From Spirosoma agri (lineage in GTDB: Bacteria; Bacteroidota; Bacteroidia; Cytophagales; Spirosomataceae): DNA of 64,000 bases. Of the stretch, positions 33,994-46,190 are shown piece by piece. The notes beneath the pieces were generated by a model. The model was not told the origin of the DNA, made no database searches, and was given only the letters and a program-made list of their open reading frames with translations. Numbering within the stretch: position 1 is the stretch's first letter; the number at the start of each line of letters is the position of its first letter. Made by a program: the position numbers and the translations under genes. The stretch covers positions 744,001 through 808,000 of the forward strand of contig NZ_JAAGNZ010000001.1 of the NCBI RefSeq assembly GCF_010747415.1, in the 5' to 3' direction.

Positions 33994-35682
33994 TTACCGT
34001 TTTCCCACTTCTTTCAGTAGCCTGATGTACACGCCGTTCGTCCAGCCAAATCCGTCCTGATTCGGGTATTCGCCCCCGCCGGTAGTCAGTGTATCATCGA
34101 CAACGTTGTATTTTTCCATCATTTTGCCGGTGGCCTTGAACACCTTATCGTTCAGTGCCAGCCAGCGGTTTCGACCCTCATGGGCCGTTTCCACGTAGCC
34201 GTAATTCAATAATCCGCGATAAATGATCCATTGTAACGGTGCCCAACCATTTGGCCAGTCCCACTGCTGGCCCGTGTTGTGGAGCGAGGTTACCCAGCCG
34301 CCCGGTTGCAAAAAGTCGGCTTTAAGCCGATCATGAATACGTCTGGCCTGTTGGGCCGTAGCGAGTTTGAAGAAAAGAGGAAACGCCCCCGCTAGTGTCA
34401 GCGCATCCGTCTGCTTTTCGGCAATGGCATCGTAATCGTGAAAAAAACCAGTTTCTTCATTCCAGAACGTCTGCTGAATGGCTTGCTGACGGGCGACAAC
34501 CAACGGGTCGAGATCGCCATACGCGGTTTTCCAGCCACCGTCCCGAAGGTTTGCGTCCCGTAACATCGTCTCAAGAAAATAGAGTAAGCAGTTCAGATCG
34601 ACGGGAACAATATCGGCGGCATGGATCGTTGCCATCGACGTTGTATCGGCCAGCCACCGACTGCTGAAATCCCAGCCCGATTCGCAGGCGGCCCGGACAT
34701 GGTTGTAGAGCGTTTCGGGAGCGGTACCCCGTTTTTCTGCTTTTTCGGCCAGCTTGATTTCCTCCCGATAGGATTCGGGGCGTGGGGTTGGCGTGTCGTC
34801 CCAGTACCGGTTCAGGTAGGTTTTATCACCAATGCGAACCACGCGCTTTTCGGTTGACAGACCGGTCGTGAGATGCGAACGCCCCGACATCCAGAAATCA
34901 TATTCCCGCCGAAGCTGGGGTTCGTATTTGACCAGACTATCATTGTCCTCCAGTTCGGCTAACAGCTTCACCATCAGAGCAAAATATGGTGGTTGCGAGC
35001 GGCTCAGGAAATAGGTGCGATTGCCATTGGGTATAAAGCCGAAGGTGTCGATCAGGTAAGCGAAATTGTCGAGCATCCCGTGGATCAGATCCATGTGCCC
35101 GCAGTCCCGCAAGCCCAGCATGGTAAAATAACTGTCCCAGTAAAAAATTTCGCGAAAACGGCCACCCGGCACAACGTAGGGGTGGGGCAGCGCAACCCGT
35201 GAACCTCCCTCAATTGGCATGTCGGCGGGGCGGGTGAGGTGATCCCATAACCGATTGATGTGCTCCGCTGTTGAGATAGACCGGTCACTCACGTAATGAC
35301 TACCTGCTTTTTCGGGCACCACGAAATTCGACCGGACAAACGTTTCCAGATCAAAGTCGGGCTTTGTCTTTTCCGAATTATAGAGGACAATAAGCGTATC
35401 CGGGGGCATTTTGGGGATGCAATCGACGAATGTTTTGGAGTCAGTAAAAACAGAACTTAACTGAACGTCGCGAAAAAAGTCGCCGTAGAGTTCATCGGGC
35501 GACAGGAGTTGTGGTTGAGTTGTCAAAGTAAGGAACCGATTTTTCAGTATGAGTGAGTGGTCAGGTGCTGGCGGTATTGGTACGAAAAATAAGGCGTAAC
35601 CATGGCCAGAAAAAAAGATCAGTCCAGTTTGCCAGTCTGATCCTGCAACCATTGGTCTTCTTATGAACGATCGGCGCATCAA
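33994..35682 (-). CDS. Trehalase, GH37 family
   Basis: 562 residues from the ATG at 35682. Family similarity begins only around residue 55 (LTTQPQLLSPDELYGDFF), so a start near the TTG at 35526 (about 510 residues) is a real alternative. Both GH37 signatures are visible: PGGRFREIFYWDSYFTMLG and QWDWPNGWAPLQ. The enzyme cleaves trehalose to two glucose molecules. No convincing cleavable signal peptide is present, so it may be cytoplasmic like TreF, but the uncertain start leaves this open. No trehalose synthesis or transport genes are nearby. Confidence 0.92.
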   Translation of the reverse strand: MMRRSFIRRPMVAGSDWQTGLIFFSGHGYALFFVPIPPAPDHSLILKNRFLTLTTQPQLLSPDELYGDFFRDVQLSSVFTDSKTFVDCIPKMPPDTLIVLYNSEKTKPDFDLETFVRSNFVVPEKAGSHYVSDRSISTAEHINRLWDHLTRPADMPIEGGSRVALPHPYVVPGGRFREIFYWDSYFTMLGLRDCGHMDLIHGMLDNFAYLIDTFGFIPNGNRTYFLSRSQPPYFALMVKLLAELEDNDSLVKYEPQLRREYDFWMSGRSHLTTGLSTEKRVVRIGDKTYLNRYWDDTPTPRPESYREEIKLAEKAEKRGTAPETLYNHVRAACESGWDFSSRWLADTTSMATIHAADIVPVDLNCLLYFLETMLRDANLRDGGWKTAYGDLDPLVVARQQAIQQTFWNEETGFFHDYDAIAEKQTDALTLAGAFPLFFKLATAQQARRIHDRLKADFLQPGGWVTSLHNTGQQWDWPNGWAPLQWIIYRGLLNYGYVETAHEGRNRWLALNDKVFKATGKMMEKYNVVDDTLTTGGGEYPNQDGFGWTNGVYIRLLKEVGKR

Positions 35683-35857
35683 ATTGTCCTTGCCGTTCCG
35701 CTATTTTGTTTTGATATGCCATTGCCGGCAATAAACGGGCTGAGCTGATTTCAGCGGACTCAACTCGCCTTCTTCATACGATCGACAGAAGGTGATAGCT
35801 GCCTTGCTCCAGATTTAGTCGGCCCTGGTTAGGAACAGGACTATGTTCGAAACAGGC

Positions 35858-35888
35858 TTGCAATCCAGCCCGGAACGTCGTAAATTAG
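35858..35888 (+). promoter_or_regulatory. uvrB promoter
   Basis: TTG at 35858-35860, a 20-bp spacer, then TAAATTAG at 35881-35888, near the Bacteroidota consensus. It lies downstream of the ATG at 35843, which therefore cannot be the start used from this promoter and supports ATG 35909. Confidence 0.5.
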
Positions 35889-35908
35889 CCAGATTACTTT
35901 CAGCGCTA

Positions 35909-37930
35909 ATGAACTTTAGATTAACCTCAGAATTTCAACCCACCGGCGATCAGCCCAAGGCGATCGAACAACTGGTTAAGGGTACCAATGAAGGCGAACC
36001 GTCGCAGGTGTTACTGGGTGTGACCGGCAGTGGAAAGACATTCACGATTGCCAACCTCATCGCTCAGACGGGCCGACCTACACTGGTGCTGAGTCACAAT
36101 AAAACACTGGCAGCCCAGCTTTACGGCGAATTCAAGCAGTTTTTTCCTGACAACGCTGTCGAGTATTTCATCAGCTACTACGATTACTACCAGCCGGAAG
36201 CGTTCATTGCCACCACGAATACCTATATCGAGAAAGATCTGGCCATCAATGAGGAAATCGACAAGCTACGGCTGGCGGCAACTTCGGCACTGATGAGCGG
36301 TCGGCGCGATGTAATCGTCGTTGCGTCGGTGTCGTGCATTTACGGTATGGGTAACCCCGAAGAATTCAAACGGAACGTGGTGCGGATTGGTGTTGGCGAG
36401 CAAATGAGCCGCAACCAGTTTCTGCATCAGCTGGTCAGCATTCTGTACAGCCGAACCGAAGGTGATTTTCAGCGGGGCAACTTCCGGGTCAAGGGTGATA
36501 CCGTTGATCTGTACGTCGCCTATGCTGACTTCGCTTACCGCGTTATTTTCTTCGGCGACGAAATCGAAACCATCCAGCGAATCGATCCGTCGACTGGCAA
36601 GAAAATCTCGGACGAGAATCTGGTGACTATTTTCCCGGCGAACCTCTTCGTGACGGGCCGCGATACGCTCAACAGCGCTATGTACCAGATTCAGGACGAT
36701 CTGGTTTCCCAGGTACGCTATTTTGAGTCGGAGTTTCGGGAGCAGGAAGCCACCCGGATCAAGGAACGGACCGAATTCGACCTGGAAATGATGCGCGAAC
36801 TGGGGTATTGTTCTGGTATAGAAAACTATTCGCGTTATTTTGATCGGCGTCAGCCGGGGCAACGTCCGTTCTGTCTGCTCGACTATTTTCCCGACGATTA
36901 CCTGATGGTGGTCGATGAGAGCCATGTGACCATTCCGCAGATTCGGGCCATGTGGGGCGGTGACCGTTCCCGCAAAACGGCGCTTGTCGATTATGGATTC
37001 CGGTTGCCATCGGCGATGGACAACCGCCCGCTCACCTTTCAGGAGTTTGAAGATTTGTCGGGGCAAACGATCTACGTATCCGCTACGCCATCCGATTACG
37101 AATTGCGTCGAAGTGAAGGCGTTGTCGTGGAACAGCTGATCCGGCCAACGGGACTGCTCGATCCGGAAATTGAGGTACGACCCAGCTTGAACCAGATCGA
37201 CGATCTGCTCGAATCGATCGACGGTCGGATCAAAAACGGGGAACGGGTGCTGGTTACGACCTTGACCAAGCGCATGGCGGAGGAATTAACCAAATACCTT
37301 GACCGTGTCGGTATCAAAACGCGCTACATCCACTCCGAAGTGAAAACCCTCGATCGGGTCGAAATTCTGCGTGATCTGCGGCTAGGTAACTTCGATGTGC
37401 TGGTGGGCGTCAACCTGCTGCGCGAAGGACTCGATTTACCCGAAGTGTCGCTGGTGGCGATCATGGACGCCGACAAAGAGGGCTTTCTACGCGATATCCG
37501 GTCACTGATCCAGACGATTGGCCGGGCGGCCCGGAACTCGAACGGTAAGGTAATTATGTACGCAGACCGCATCACAGGGTCCATGCAAAAAGCCATTGAG
37601 GAAACGGACCGGCGTCGAGCCATTCAGCTGGAATATAACACTGACAATGGCATCACACCAACAACGGTGCTGAAATCGCGCGAGTCGATCATGGGGCAGA
37701 CCAAAGTGGCCGATTCGAAGGCGAAACAGTTTTATGTGGAGCCCGAAGAGATTCGGATCGCTGCCGATCCCGTTGTTCGCTACATGGGTAAGGGCGATCT
37801 GGAAAAAGTGATCAACGAAACGCAGTCAAAAATGGAACGGGCGGCCAAAGACCTCGACTTTATGGAAGCGGCCCGTCTGCGCGACGAACTGTTTCAACTG
37901 CGCGATAAACTGAAGAAGGAAACGGCGTAA
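35909..37930 (+). CDS. uvrB: Excinuclease ABC subunit B
   Basis: 673 residues from the ATG at 35909 (MNFRLTSEFQPTGDQPKAIE), matching the family's usual length. The Walker A motif LGVTGSGKTF lies near residue 40, the DNA-gripping beta-hairpin segment ISYYDYYQPEAF near 95, and the DEAD-like motif VVDESHVT near 335. Helicase motifs ILRDLRLGNFDVLVGVNLLREGLDLPEVSLVAI and QTIGRAARN follow. The C-terminal UVR motif (ERAAKDLDFMEAARLRDELFQL) that contacts UvrC is present. It works with UvrA and UvrC in nucleotide excision repair. It is monocistronic, with a strong hairpin after the stop. Confidence 0.98.
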   Translation: MNFRLTSEFQPTGDQPKAIEQLVKGTNEGEPSQVLLGVTGSGKTFTIANLIAQTGRPTLVLSHNKTLAAQLYGEFKQFFPDNAVEYFISYYDYYQPEAFIATTNTYIEKDLAINEEIDKLRLAATSALMSGRRDVIVVASVSCIYGMGNPEEFKRNVVRIGVGEQMSRNQFLHQLVSILYSRTEGDFQRGNFRVKGDTVDLYVAYADFAYRVIFFGDEIETIQRIDPSTGKKISDENLVTIFPANLFVTGRDTLNSAMYQIQDDLVSQVRYFESEFREQEATRIKERTEFDLEMMRELGYCSGIENYSRYFDRRQPGQRPFCLLDYFPDDYLMVVDESHVTIPQIRAMWGGDRSRKTALVDYGFRLPSAMDNRPLTFQEFEDLSGQTIYVSATPSDYELRRSEGVVVEQLIRPTGLLDPEIEVRPSLNQIDDLLESIDGRIKNGERVLVTTLTKRMAEELTKYLDRVGIKTRYIHSEVKTLDRVEILRDLRLGNFDVLVGVNLLREGLDLPEVSLVAIMDADKEGFLRDIRSLIQTIGRAARNSNGKVIMYADRITGSMQKAIEETDRRRAIQLEYNTDNGITPTTVLKSRESIMGQTKVADSKAKQFYVEPEEIRIAADPVVRYMGKGDLEKVINETQSKMERAAKDLDFMEAARLRDELFQLRDKLKKETA

Positions 37931-37949
37931 TACACCGCAATGCTAAGGT

Positions 37950-37988
37950 GACAAGCGGTGACACAGTTCGGCTGTGTCACCGCTTGTC
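37950..37988 (+). terminator. Strong hairpin after uvrB
   Basis: Perfect 17-bp arms (GACAAGCGGTGACACAG at 37950-37966 and its complement at 37972-37988) closed by a TTCGG loop, an unusually stable tetraloop type. Only TT follows, so it may stop transcription weakly but protects the 3' end. Confidence 0.75.
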
Positions 37989-38130
37989 CGTTTACTATGA
38001 GTATGTTTTGGGTTTGGTCGGTGGCTGGTAACCGCCATTTGCCAACGGTGGAACGTAAACGCTATCGAGCGGCAAAACTTGCTATCTTGCAGCTTATCAG
38101 GCTTAAAGCCACCTACTACAACCCATAACC

Positions 38131-38658
38131 ATGAAACGTGTCCTGTTCATTCTTGCCATTATCGCGGCTGTTCTGCTCGTCGGCTTATTTGCGTTGCGTA
38201 GCTGGACGAAATCCAGCAGTCCTGAAACACTGGTGCAGCTCAATCAAAATGGGCTGAACATCAGCGTTGATTATTGTCAGCCTCGAAAGAAAGGCCGTGT
38301 AATTTTTGGCGGCCTGGTCCCATACGGAAACGTCTGGCGAACCGGTGCCAACGAAGCGACCGTTATCAAGTTCGATCAGCCTGTACTCGTCGCCGGGCAA
38401 CCGTTGAAAGCCGGGGAGTACACGCTCTGGACAATCCCATCGGCAACCAGTTGGGTCGTTATTATGAATGGCGAAACGGGCCAGTGGGGCACCAACTACG
38501 ATCAAACGAAAGACGTTCTGCGCGTGCCGGTTACGTCCCGCAAGCACAGCCCGGTCGCGGAACAGTTCACGATCAATCTGGTGGAACAACCGGGTGGGGC
38601 CGATATGCTGCTGACCTGGGATGAAACCGAAGTGGTGGTGCCGATTCGGAAACAGTAG
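38131..38658 (+). CDS. DUF2911 family membrane-anchored protein
   Basis: 175 residues with an N-terminal membrane anchor (VLFILAIIAAVLLVGLFAL). The DUF2911 core follows: ISVDYCQPRKKGRVIFGGLVPYGNVWRTGANEAT (res. ~46-80), then LKAGEYTLWTIP and FTINLVEQPGGADMLLTWDETEVVVPI at the end. The family is common in Bacteroidota and has no established biochemical role. A TATCTTGC at 38091-38098 could be the -7 box. It stands convergent to the esterase gene, with a 31-bp gap. Confidence 0.88.
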   Translation: MKRVLFILAIIAAVLLVGLFALRSWTKSSSPETLVQLNQNGLNISVDYCQPRKKGRVIFGGLVPYGNVWRTGANEATVIKFDQPVLVAGQPLKAGEYTLWTIPSATSWVVIMNGETGQWGTNYDQTKDVLRVPVTSRKHSPVAEQFTINLVEQPGGADMLLTWDETEVVVPIRKQ

Positions 38659-38689
38659 TGCGATTAGCACACCTGTCCTCTTTGCGGAT

Positions 38690-39634
38690 TTACCGGTGAA
38701 AATTTGTGGAAATGAACTTCAGCGCATCGGGTAAGCCGGAGCGCCAGTAAGACCACGTATGAGCCCCATCCCGAACCCGGTATTCGTGCGGTATGTTGCG
38801 ATCGAGTAACGCCAGGTGAAGCATGGCATTCCCAACGGTCAGGGCGTCGTCGTCGCCACAGTCGATGTACCAGCGAATTTTTGTCAGGTCACCTTCCGGT
38901 GCTGACTTAGCCAGCGTGATCGGACTGTTGCGTTTCCAGGTCATTGTCAGTCGATCTTCACCTTTGGCCGGTCCGCTGAATACGGGCGCAAAAACGGTGT
39001 TATAGCGTTCGTCGGGGAGGGCCATAAATCCTTCGTCGGTGCGTATCCCGGCACTGAGGGCCGCACAGGCACTAAACAGTTCGGGGTGGTGCATGGACAA
39101 CGTCAGCGAACCAAAGCCACCCATCGACAGACCCGCTATCGCCCTGAATTCGCGTTGGGTACGCGTACGAAACGACGAATCGATGTGTGGAATCAGCTCC
39201 TGAACGAACATATCCTCATAGCGAACCTTATTTTGATAATCATTGATGAACCACGTGGCACCCCCATCGGGCATGACGATGATCATTGGCGGAAGTTCCG
39301 ACGACTGAATGCCCGCGTCGGCGATCCGGTCGGCTTCACCAAACTGAATCCAGCCTGTTTCATTGTCGCCGTAGCCATGCAGCAGGTAAACGACCGGATA
39401 ACGTCGGTTAGACTGATAATAGTCGGGGGGGAGGTAGATCGAGAACTTGACGCCCCGATTCAGGAGCGAACTGTTAAGCACCATTCCCTCCAGTAAGTGA
39501 GCCTGTGGTGCGGCTACAACCGGAACCGGACCGTTGGCCTGCGGAGTTGTCAGCTGGGTGCGTCGGCGCGATTGACCCGAAACAAGAAGCGGAAGAACGA
39601 CCAGTGAACAGAAAAGTAAACGACGAAAATTCAT
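38690..39634 (-). CDS. Secreted esterase, esterase D/feruloyl-esterase-like
   Basis: 314 residues with a signal peptide (MNFRRLLFCSLVVLPLLVSGQS). The catalytic Ser is in IAGLSMGGFGSL (around res. 170), the oxyanion segment is PVVYLLHGYGDNETGW, the acid lies in IDCGDDDALT and the His in RDGAHTWSYWRSGLPDAL. It belongs to the same branch as the enzyme at 10829-11665, with about 35 extra residues between signal peptide and core. Related proteins release acetyl or feruloyl groups from plant polysaccharides. Divergent from the neighbouring beta-galactosidase gene (125 bp), which hints at a shared role in glycan breakdown. Confidence 0.88.
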   Translation of the reverse strand: MNFRRLLFCSLVVLPLLVSGQSRRRTQLTTPQANGPVPVVAAPQAHLLEGMVLNSSLLNRGVKFSIYLPPDYYQSNRRYPVVYLLHGYGDNETGWIQFGEADRIADAGIQSSELPPMIIVMPDGGATWFINDYQNKVRYEDMFVQELIPHIDSSFRTRTQREFRAIAGLSMGGFGSLTLSMHHPELFSACAALSAGIRTDEGFMALPDERYNTVFAPVFSGPAKGEDRLTMTWKRNSPITLAKSAPEGDLTKIRWYIDCGDDDALTVGNAMLHLALLDRNIPHEYRVRDGAHTWSYWRSGLPDALKFISTNFHR

Positions 39635-39723
39635 GACTTGCGGGTAATATGACGCGTCTAAACTACTAAGAAATACAGCTGCTGGCTGGAACAGGCCATC
39701 TGTTCTGCCGCTCTGCGCTGTGA

Positions 39724-43104
<3,381 letters not shown>

Positions 43105-43113
43105 GCGTAAACC

Positions 43114-43160
43114 CTCGTTGTTGCCTGTCAGACCCACTTCCGGTGGGGGGCAACAACGAG
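43114..43160 (+). terminator. Two-tier hairpin after the beta-galactosidase gene
   Basis: Outer arms CTCGTTGTTGCC (43114-43125) and GGCAACAACGAG (43149-43160) are perfect. An inner CCCAC/GTGGG pair lies within. It is 10 bp after the stop codon. Confidence 0.65.
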
Positions 43161-43227
43161 TATAAAGCAAGGCAGGTAGGCTACTAAGCTGCGTGTGGTA
43201 GGTCTATGTTAGGAAACCTTTATTCGT

Positions 43228-43235
43228 TACGTTTG
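43228..43235 (+). promoter_or_regulatory. -7 element of the NtrC-type regulator gene
   Basis: TACGTTTG is an exact TAnnTTTG match, 69 bp before the ATG. No good TTG at the right distance, so the call is tentative. Confidence 0.35.
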
Positions 43236-43303
43236 CACTTGTAGTTGCAAAATTACTATTTTCGTCCCCGTGCTTTGGCACACCCAAACCTATACCCACG
43301 CGC

Positions 43304-44455
43304 ATGGCCAAATTGATTATCGTAGATGACGAAAAGAGCATCCGGGCAGCTCTACGCGATATTTTAGAGTACGAAGGCTACGAGGTAGATGAAGCTAAAG
43401 ATGGCGAAGAGGGGTTGGAAATGATTGGTCGCACAAGCTACGATGTAGCACTCTGCGATATTCGGATGCCGAAAATGGACGGGCTGGAATTGCTGATGAA
43501 GGCCACCGAAGCCAGCAAAGGCACGCAGTTCATTATGATTTCAGCCTACGGAAATGTGGAGAACGCCGTTGAAGCCACAAAGCGCGGAGCCTTTGATTTC
43601 ATTACGAAACCACCCGATCTGAACCGCTTGCTCATTACGGTCCGTAATGCCATCGAGCGGTCTAAACTAGTGCAGGAGACCAAAACGCTGAAAAAGCGTA
43701 TCTATAAGCTCAATGAGATTGTTGGTGACTCCGATCCGATCCGGAAAGTAAAAGAAACCATCAATCGGGTTGCGGCAACGGAAGCCAGAGTACTGATAAC
43801 CGGTGCGAACGGTTCCGGGAAAGAAATGGTGGCCAAGCAGATTCACGATAAAGGCAGTCGGTCAAACCAGCCACTCATCGAAGTGAACTGCGCTGCTATA
43901 CCCGGCGAACTGATCGAAAGTGAGTTGTTTGGTCACGAGAAAGGGGCGTTCACCGGAGCCAGCGCCCGTCGGGTTGGTAAATTCGAGCAGGCCGATGGCG
44001 GAACGCTGTTTCTGGATGAGATCGGTGATATGAGCCTGTCAGCGCAGGCGAAAGTACTTCGGGCGTTGCAGGAAAATAAAATTACCCGCGTCGGTGGCGA
44101 TAAAGAAATCAAAGTGAACGTGCGGGTCATTGCCGCTACGAACAAGGATTTGCGGCAGGAAATCGTGAACGGTAATTTTCGCGAAGATTTATTCCACCGC
44201 CTGAGCGTTATCGTCATTCATGTGCCACCATTGGCGCAACGTCGTACCGATATTCCGCTATTGACCGATAAATTCCTACAGGACATTGCTGCCGATTACG
44301 GATCGCCCGTAAAAGAAATCATGCCTGATGCCATGACCTACCTCCAGTCGCTGGCGTGGACAGGTAACGTCCGCGAACTTCGTAACGTTGTCGAGCGGCT
44401 GGTGATCATGTGTGGCGAGGAAATTTCGCTGGACGATGTGAAAGCGTATGCCTAA
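43304..44455 (+). CDS. NtrC-type sigma-54-dependent response regulator without an HTH domain
   Basis: 383 residues. A receiver (res. 1-120) carries the phospho-acceptor Asp52 (CDIRMPKMDG) and conserved Lys (ITKPPD). An AAA+ sigma-54 interaction domain (~140-375) follows, with Walker A (GANGSGKE), the GAFTGA motif (HEKGAFTGASARR), Walker B (GGTLFLDEIGDM) and the arginine-finger region. The protein ends shortly after the AAA+ lid (GNVRELRNVVERLVIMCGEEISLDDVKAYA). The Fis-type DNA-binding helix-turn-helix that normally adds ~60-80 residues is missing, and the stop is followed by a hairpin, so this is not a sequencing frameshift. It may act without specific DNA binding. Confidence 0.92.
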   Translation: MAKLIIVDDEKSIRAALRDILEYEGYEVDEAKDGEEGLEMIGRTSYDVALCDIRMPKMDGLELLMKATEASKGTQFIMISAYGNVENAVEATKRGAFDFITKPPDLNRLLITVRNAIERSKLVQETKTLKKRIYKLNEIVGDSDPIRKVKETINRVAATEARVLITGANGSGKEMVAKQIHDKGSRSNQPLIEVNCAAIPGELIESELFGHEKGAFTGASARRVGKFEQADGGTLFLDEIGDMSLSAQAKVLRALQENKITRVGGDKEIKVNVRVIAATNKDLRQEIVNGNFREDLFHRLSVIVIHVPPLAQRRTDIPLLTDKFLQDIAADYGSPVKEIMPDAMTYLQSLAWTGNVRELRNVVERLVIMCGEEISLDDVKAYA

Positions 44456-44464
44456 CGTAACGGG

Positions 44465-44507
44465 CGGATTTGGTATGGATCTATTCGATAAATCCATACC
44501 AAATCCG
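44465..44507. terminator. Hairpin between the regulator and LuxE-like genes
   Basis: Perfect 16-bp arms CGGATTTGGTATGGAT (44465-44480) and ATCCATACCAAATCCG (44492-44507), 11-nt loop. It lies between convergent stop codons and can serve both. Confidence 0.7.
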
Positions 44508-45578
44508 TTAAAGGACCAGTAAGTTACAGCCCCGAACATCGGAATTGTCGAACCGGCCAATGACCTGAAAATCGCCATTGTCTTCCGTGTATTGCCCCAA
44601 ATCCTGCGTTTCGATAAAGGCACAGGAATCCAGATTGGCTAAATCGACGACGTTGATACCCCCCGCGCGTTTGTAATCATTCGGATAAAGCAGGAAAGGA
44701 TCGTTGATGTCGCGCAGAAACACGCGTAAGGTAGGGCTTGGCCTGAAGACGCCATTCCCGACTGAGTAAGCCTGAGACAATAATTCTGTCATCCCATATT
44801 CGGAATGAATGGCCTGAACACCAAGCTGATCCGTTAAAATCGCGTGAACTTCCTGCCGCAGCAATTCCTGCCGACGCCCTTTCATGCCGCCCGTTTCCAT
44901 AACAACCAGATTTGGATTCTGCGCTAGAAAAGACAGATCGGTGCCCGATTCTGCCCAATCCAACAGACCGAACGTAACACCGATAAGCAGAATTTTTTTC
45001 TGGTCGGGCTGCTGCGTAAGTTGCCGGAGTTGTTCGGTCAATTCGTCGTGGTTGTGCAGAAAAAAGCCGGATTTGCCGGAAGCTGTCTGGTCCATAAATC
45101 GCTGAACCATATACACGAGCGACGAGTTATTTCGTTCAAGGTAAGACGGCAGCAAGGCCAGTATGTGGAAGTTGCTGAGCGGACCGTATGTTTGCTCAAA
45201 AATATGGGTACTGATCGCGTCATAGAGCGCCGAATCGGGCACAAAATGACGACTGGTCTGTTCGCCTGTAGTTCCGCTACTGGCAAAGGTCAGCGTGTTT
45301 TTCTGAAACTCGGCATCGGCTGTTAAACCGGTCAGGACCGAATGTTTCTTGAAAAAACCGATGGGCATGAACGGAATTCGGCGTAGTTCCGTAACCGCAT
45401 CGGACTGAACGCCTAAGTGCTGCAAATAGTCCCGGTAAATGGGGTTATAGGTGGCCTGGTACTGAAAAACGGCTACAGCGAGCTGTTCAAATGGAGCGGA
45501 ATCGAGTGGGCGCTCACTGATGGTCAGGATTTGCTGGCGAAGCGATTCCCGCATTGCCGCTGCCTCGGGCGAAAGCAT
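44508..45578 (-). CDS. LuxE/PaaK-type acyl-protein synthetase or acyltransferase
   Basis: 356 residues from the ATG at 45578. The upstream TTG at 45593 overlaps a TTACTTTG promoter-like box and is unlikely to be the start. The family markers are RIPFMPIGFFKKH, TLTFASSGTTGEQTSRH (adenylate-forming P-loop-like motif, res. ~105-120) and SEYGMTELLSQAYS near 275. Members activate an acyl group as an adenylate. Stand-alone copies in Bacteroidota are usually linked to surface lipid or polysaccharide modification, but none is adjacent here. Substrate unknown. Confidence 0.85.
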   Translation of the reverse strand: MLSPEAAAMRESLRQQILTISERPLDSAPFEQLAVAVFQYQATYNPIYRDYLQHLGVQSDAVTELRRIPFMPIGFFKKHSVLTGLTADAEFQKNTLTFASSGTTGEQTSRHFVPDSALYDAISTHIFEQTYGPLSNFHILALLPSYLERNNSSLVYMVQRFMDQTASGKSGFFLHNHDELTEQLRQLTQQPDQKKILLIGVTFGLLDWAESGTDLSFLAQNPNLVVMETGGMKGRRQELLRQEVHAILTDQLGVQAIHSEYGMTELLSQAYSVGNGVFRPSPTLRVFLRDINDPFLLYPNDYKRAGGINVVDLANLDSCAFIETQDLGQYTEDNGDFQVIGRFDNSDVRGCNLLVL

Positions 45579-45590
45579 TGATGAAAGAAA

Positions 45591-45598
45591 CAAAGTAA
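45591..45598 (-). promoter_or_regulatory. -7 like box before the LuxE-type gene
   Basis: TTACTTTG on the minus strand, 12 nt upstream of the ATG at 45578. This would give a leader of only a few nucleotides. Confidence 0.35.
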
Positions 45599-45631
45599 CA
45601 AAACGTTTATTTGCACTACCAGTACAACAGT

Positions 45632-46174
45632 ATGCAACGGCAACTAATTCAACCGTATTTTCTGGCGTTGGGAATGGCCCTCACGCTGGCTTCCTGTTTT
45701 AACGAGCCAAACTATTCCAACACCCCGGCGGTAGACTTCAAAGGTATTTTCAAGTATACCATTGCGGCTGGACAAGGCGTCGGTAGATCGAAGCGGGATT
45801 CGGTGGTCGTTACCATTGGTTTCAAAGATGGCGATGGCGATCTGGGTAACGATATTCCGATCGCAAAAGGTGATTCGGCCCGCTATGCGCAAAATGGTGG
45901 TTGGGGAAATTATGATATTCGTACCTTCCGGCTCATCAATCGACAATATGTAGAACTGCCGCCGACGATCAACAGAGTATTGTTCTTTCCTGATCTGACC
46001 AGAGGTAAACCCAAAGGGGCTATTGAGGGTTCGATCGACTTCAACCAGATTTTTACCTATGGTACGAGTTTCAGGATCTATCCGACCAAGTTCCAGATTA
46101 GAATTCGCGACCGAAGCCTGAACGTAAGCAACGTTGTCGAAACCGATACGATTGGTCTGCCATTTCCCCTTTAA
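45632..46174 (+). CDS. Putative lipoprotein of unknown function
   Basis: 180 residues from the ATG at 45632; a TTG 21 bp upstream is in frame. The signal peptide ends in a lipobox (LTLASC, Cys22). The remainder is beta-rich with a repeated-strand look (VVVTIGFKDGDGDLGNDIP, DYDIRTFRLINRQYVELPP-like, FRIYPTKFQIRIRDRSLNVSN). The acidic DGDGDLGND segment resembles calcium-binding loops. I recognise no family. It is short and monocistronic, 53 bp from the divergent LuxE-like gene. Confidence 0.75.
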   Translation: MQRQLIQPYFLALGMALTLASCFNEPNYSNTPAVDFKGIFKYTIAAGQGVGRSKRDSVVVTIGFKDGDGDLGNDIPIAKGDSARYAQNGGWGNYDIRTFRLINRQYVELPPTINRVLFFPDLTRGKPKGAIEGSIDFNQIFTYGTSFRIYPTKFQIRIRDRSLNVSNVVETDTIGLPFPL

Positions 46175-46190
46175 TAACAGGGAGTATTCG

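Noticed and set aside
36266..37066. 266-codon minus frame
   Set aside because: It is opposite uvrB, a firm gene, and has no domain.
43304..44455. Frameshift explaining the missing HTH
   Set aside because: The stop codon is followed within 10 bp by a hairpin and no HTH-like text continues in another frame.
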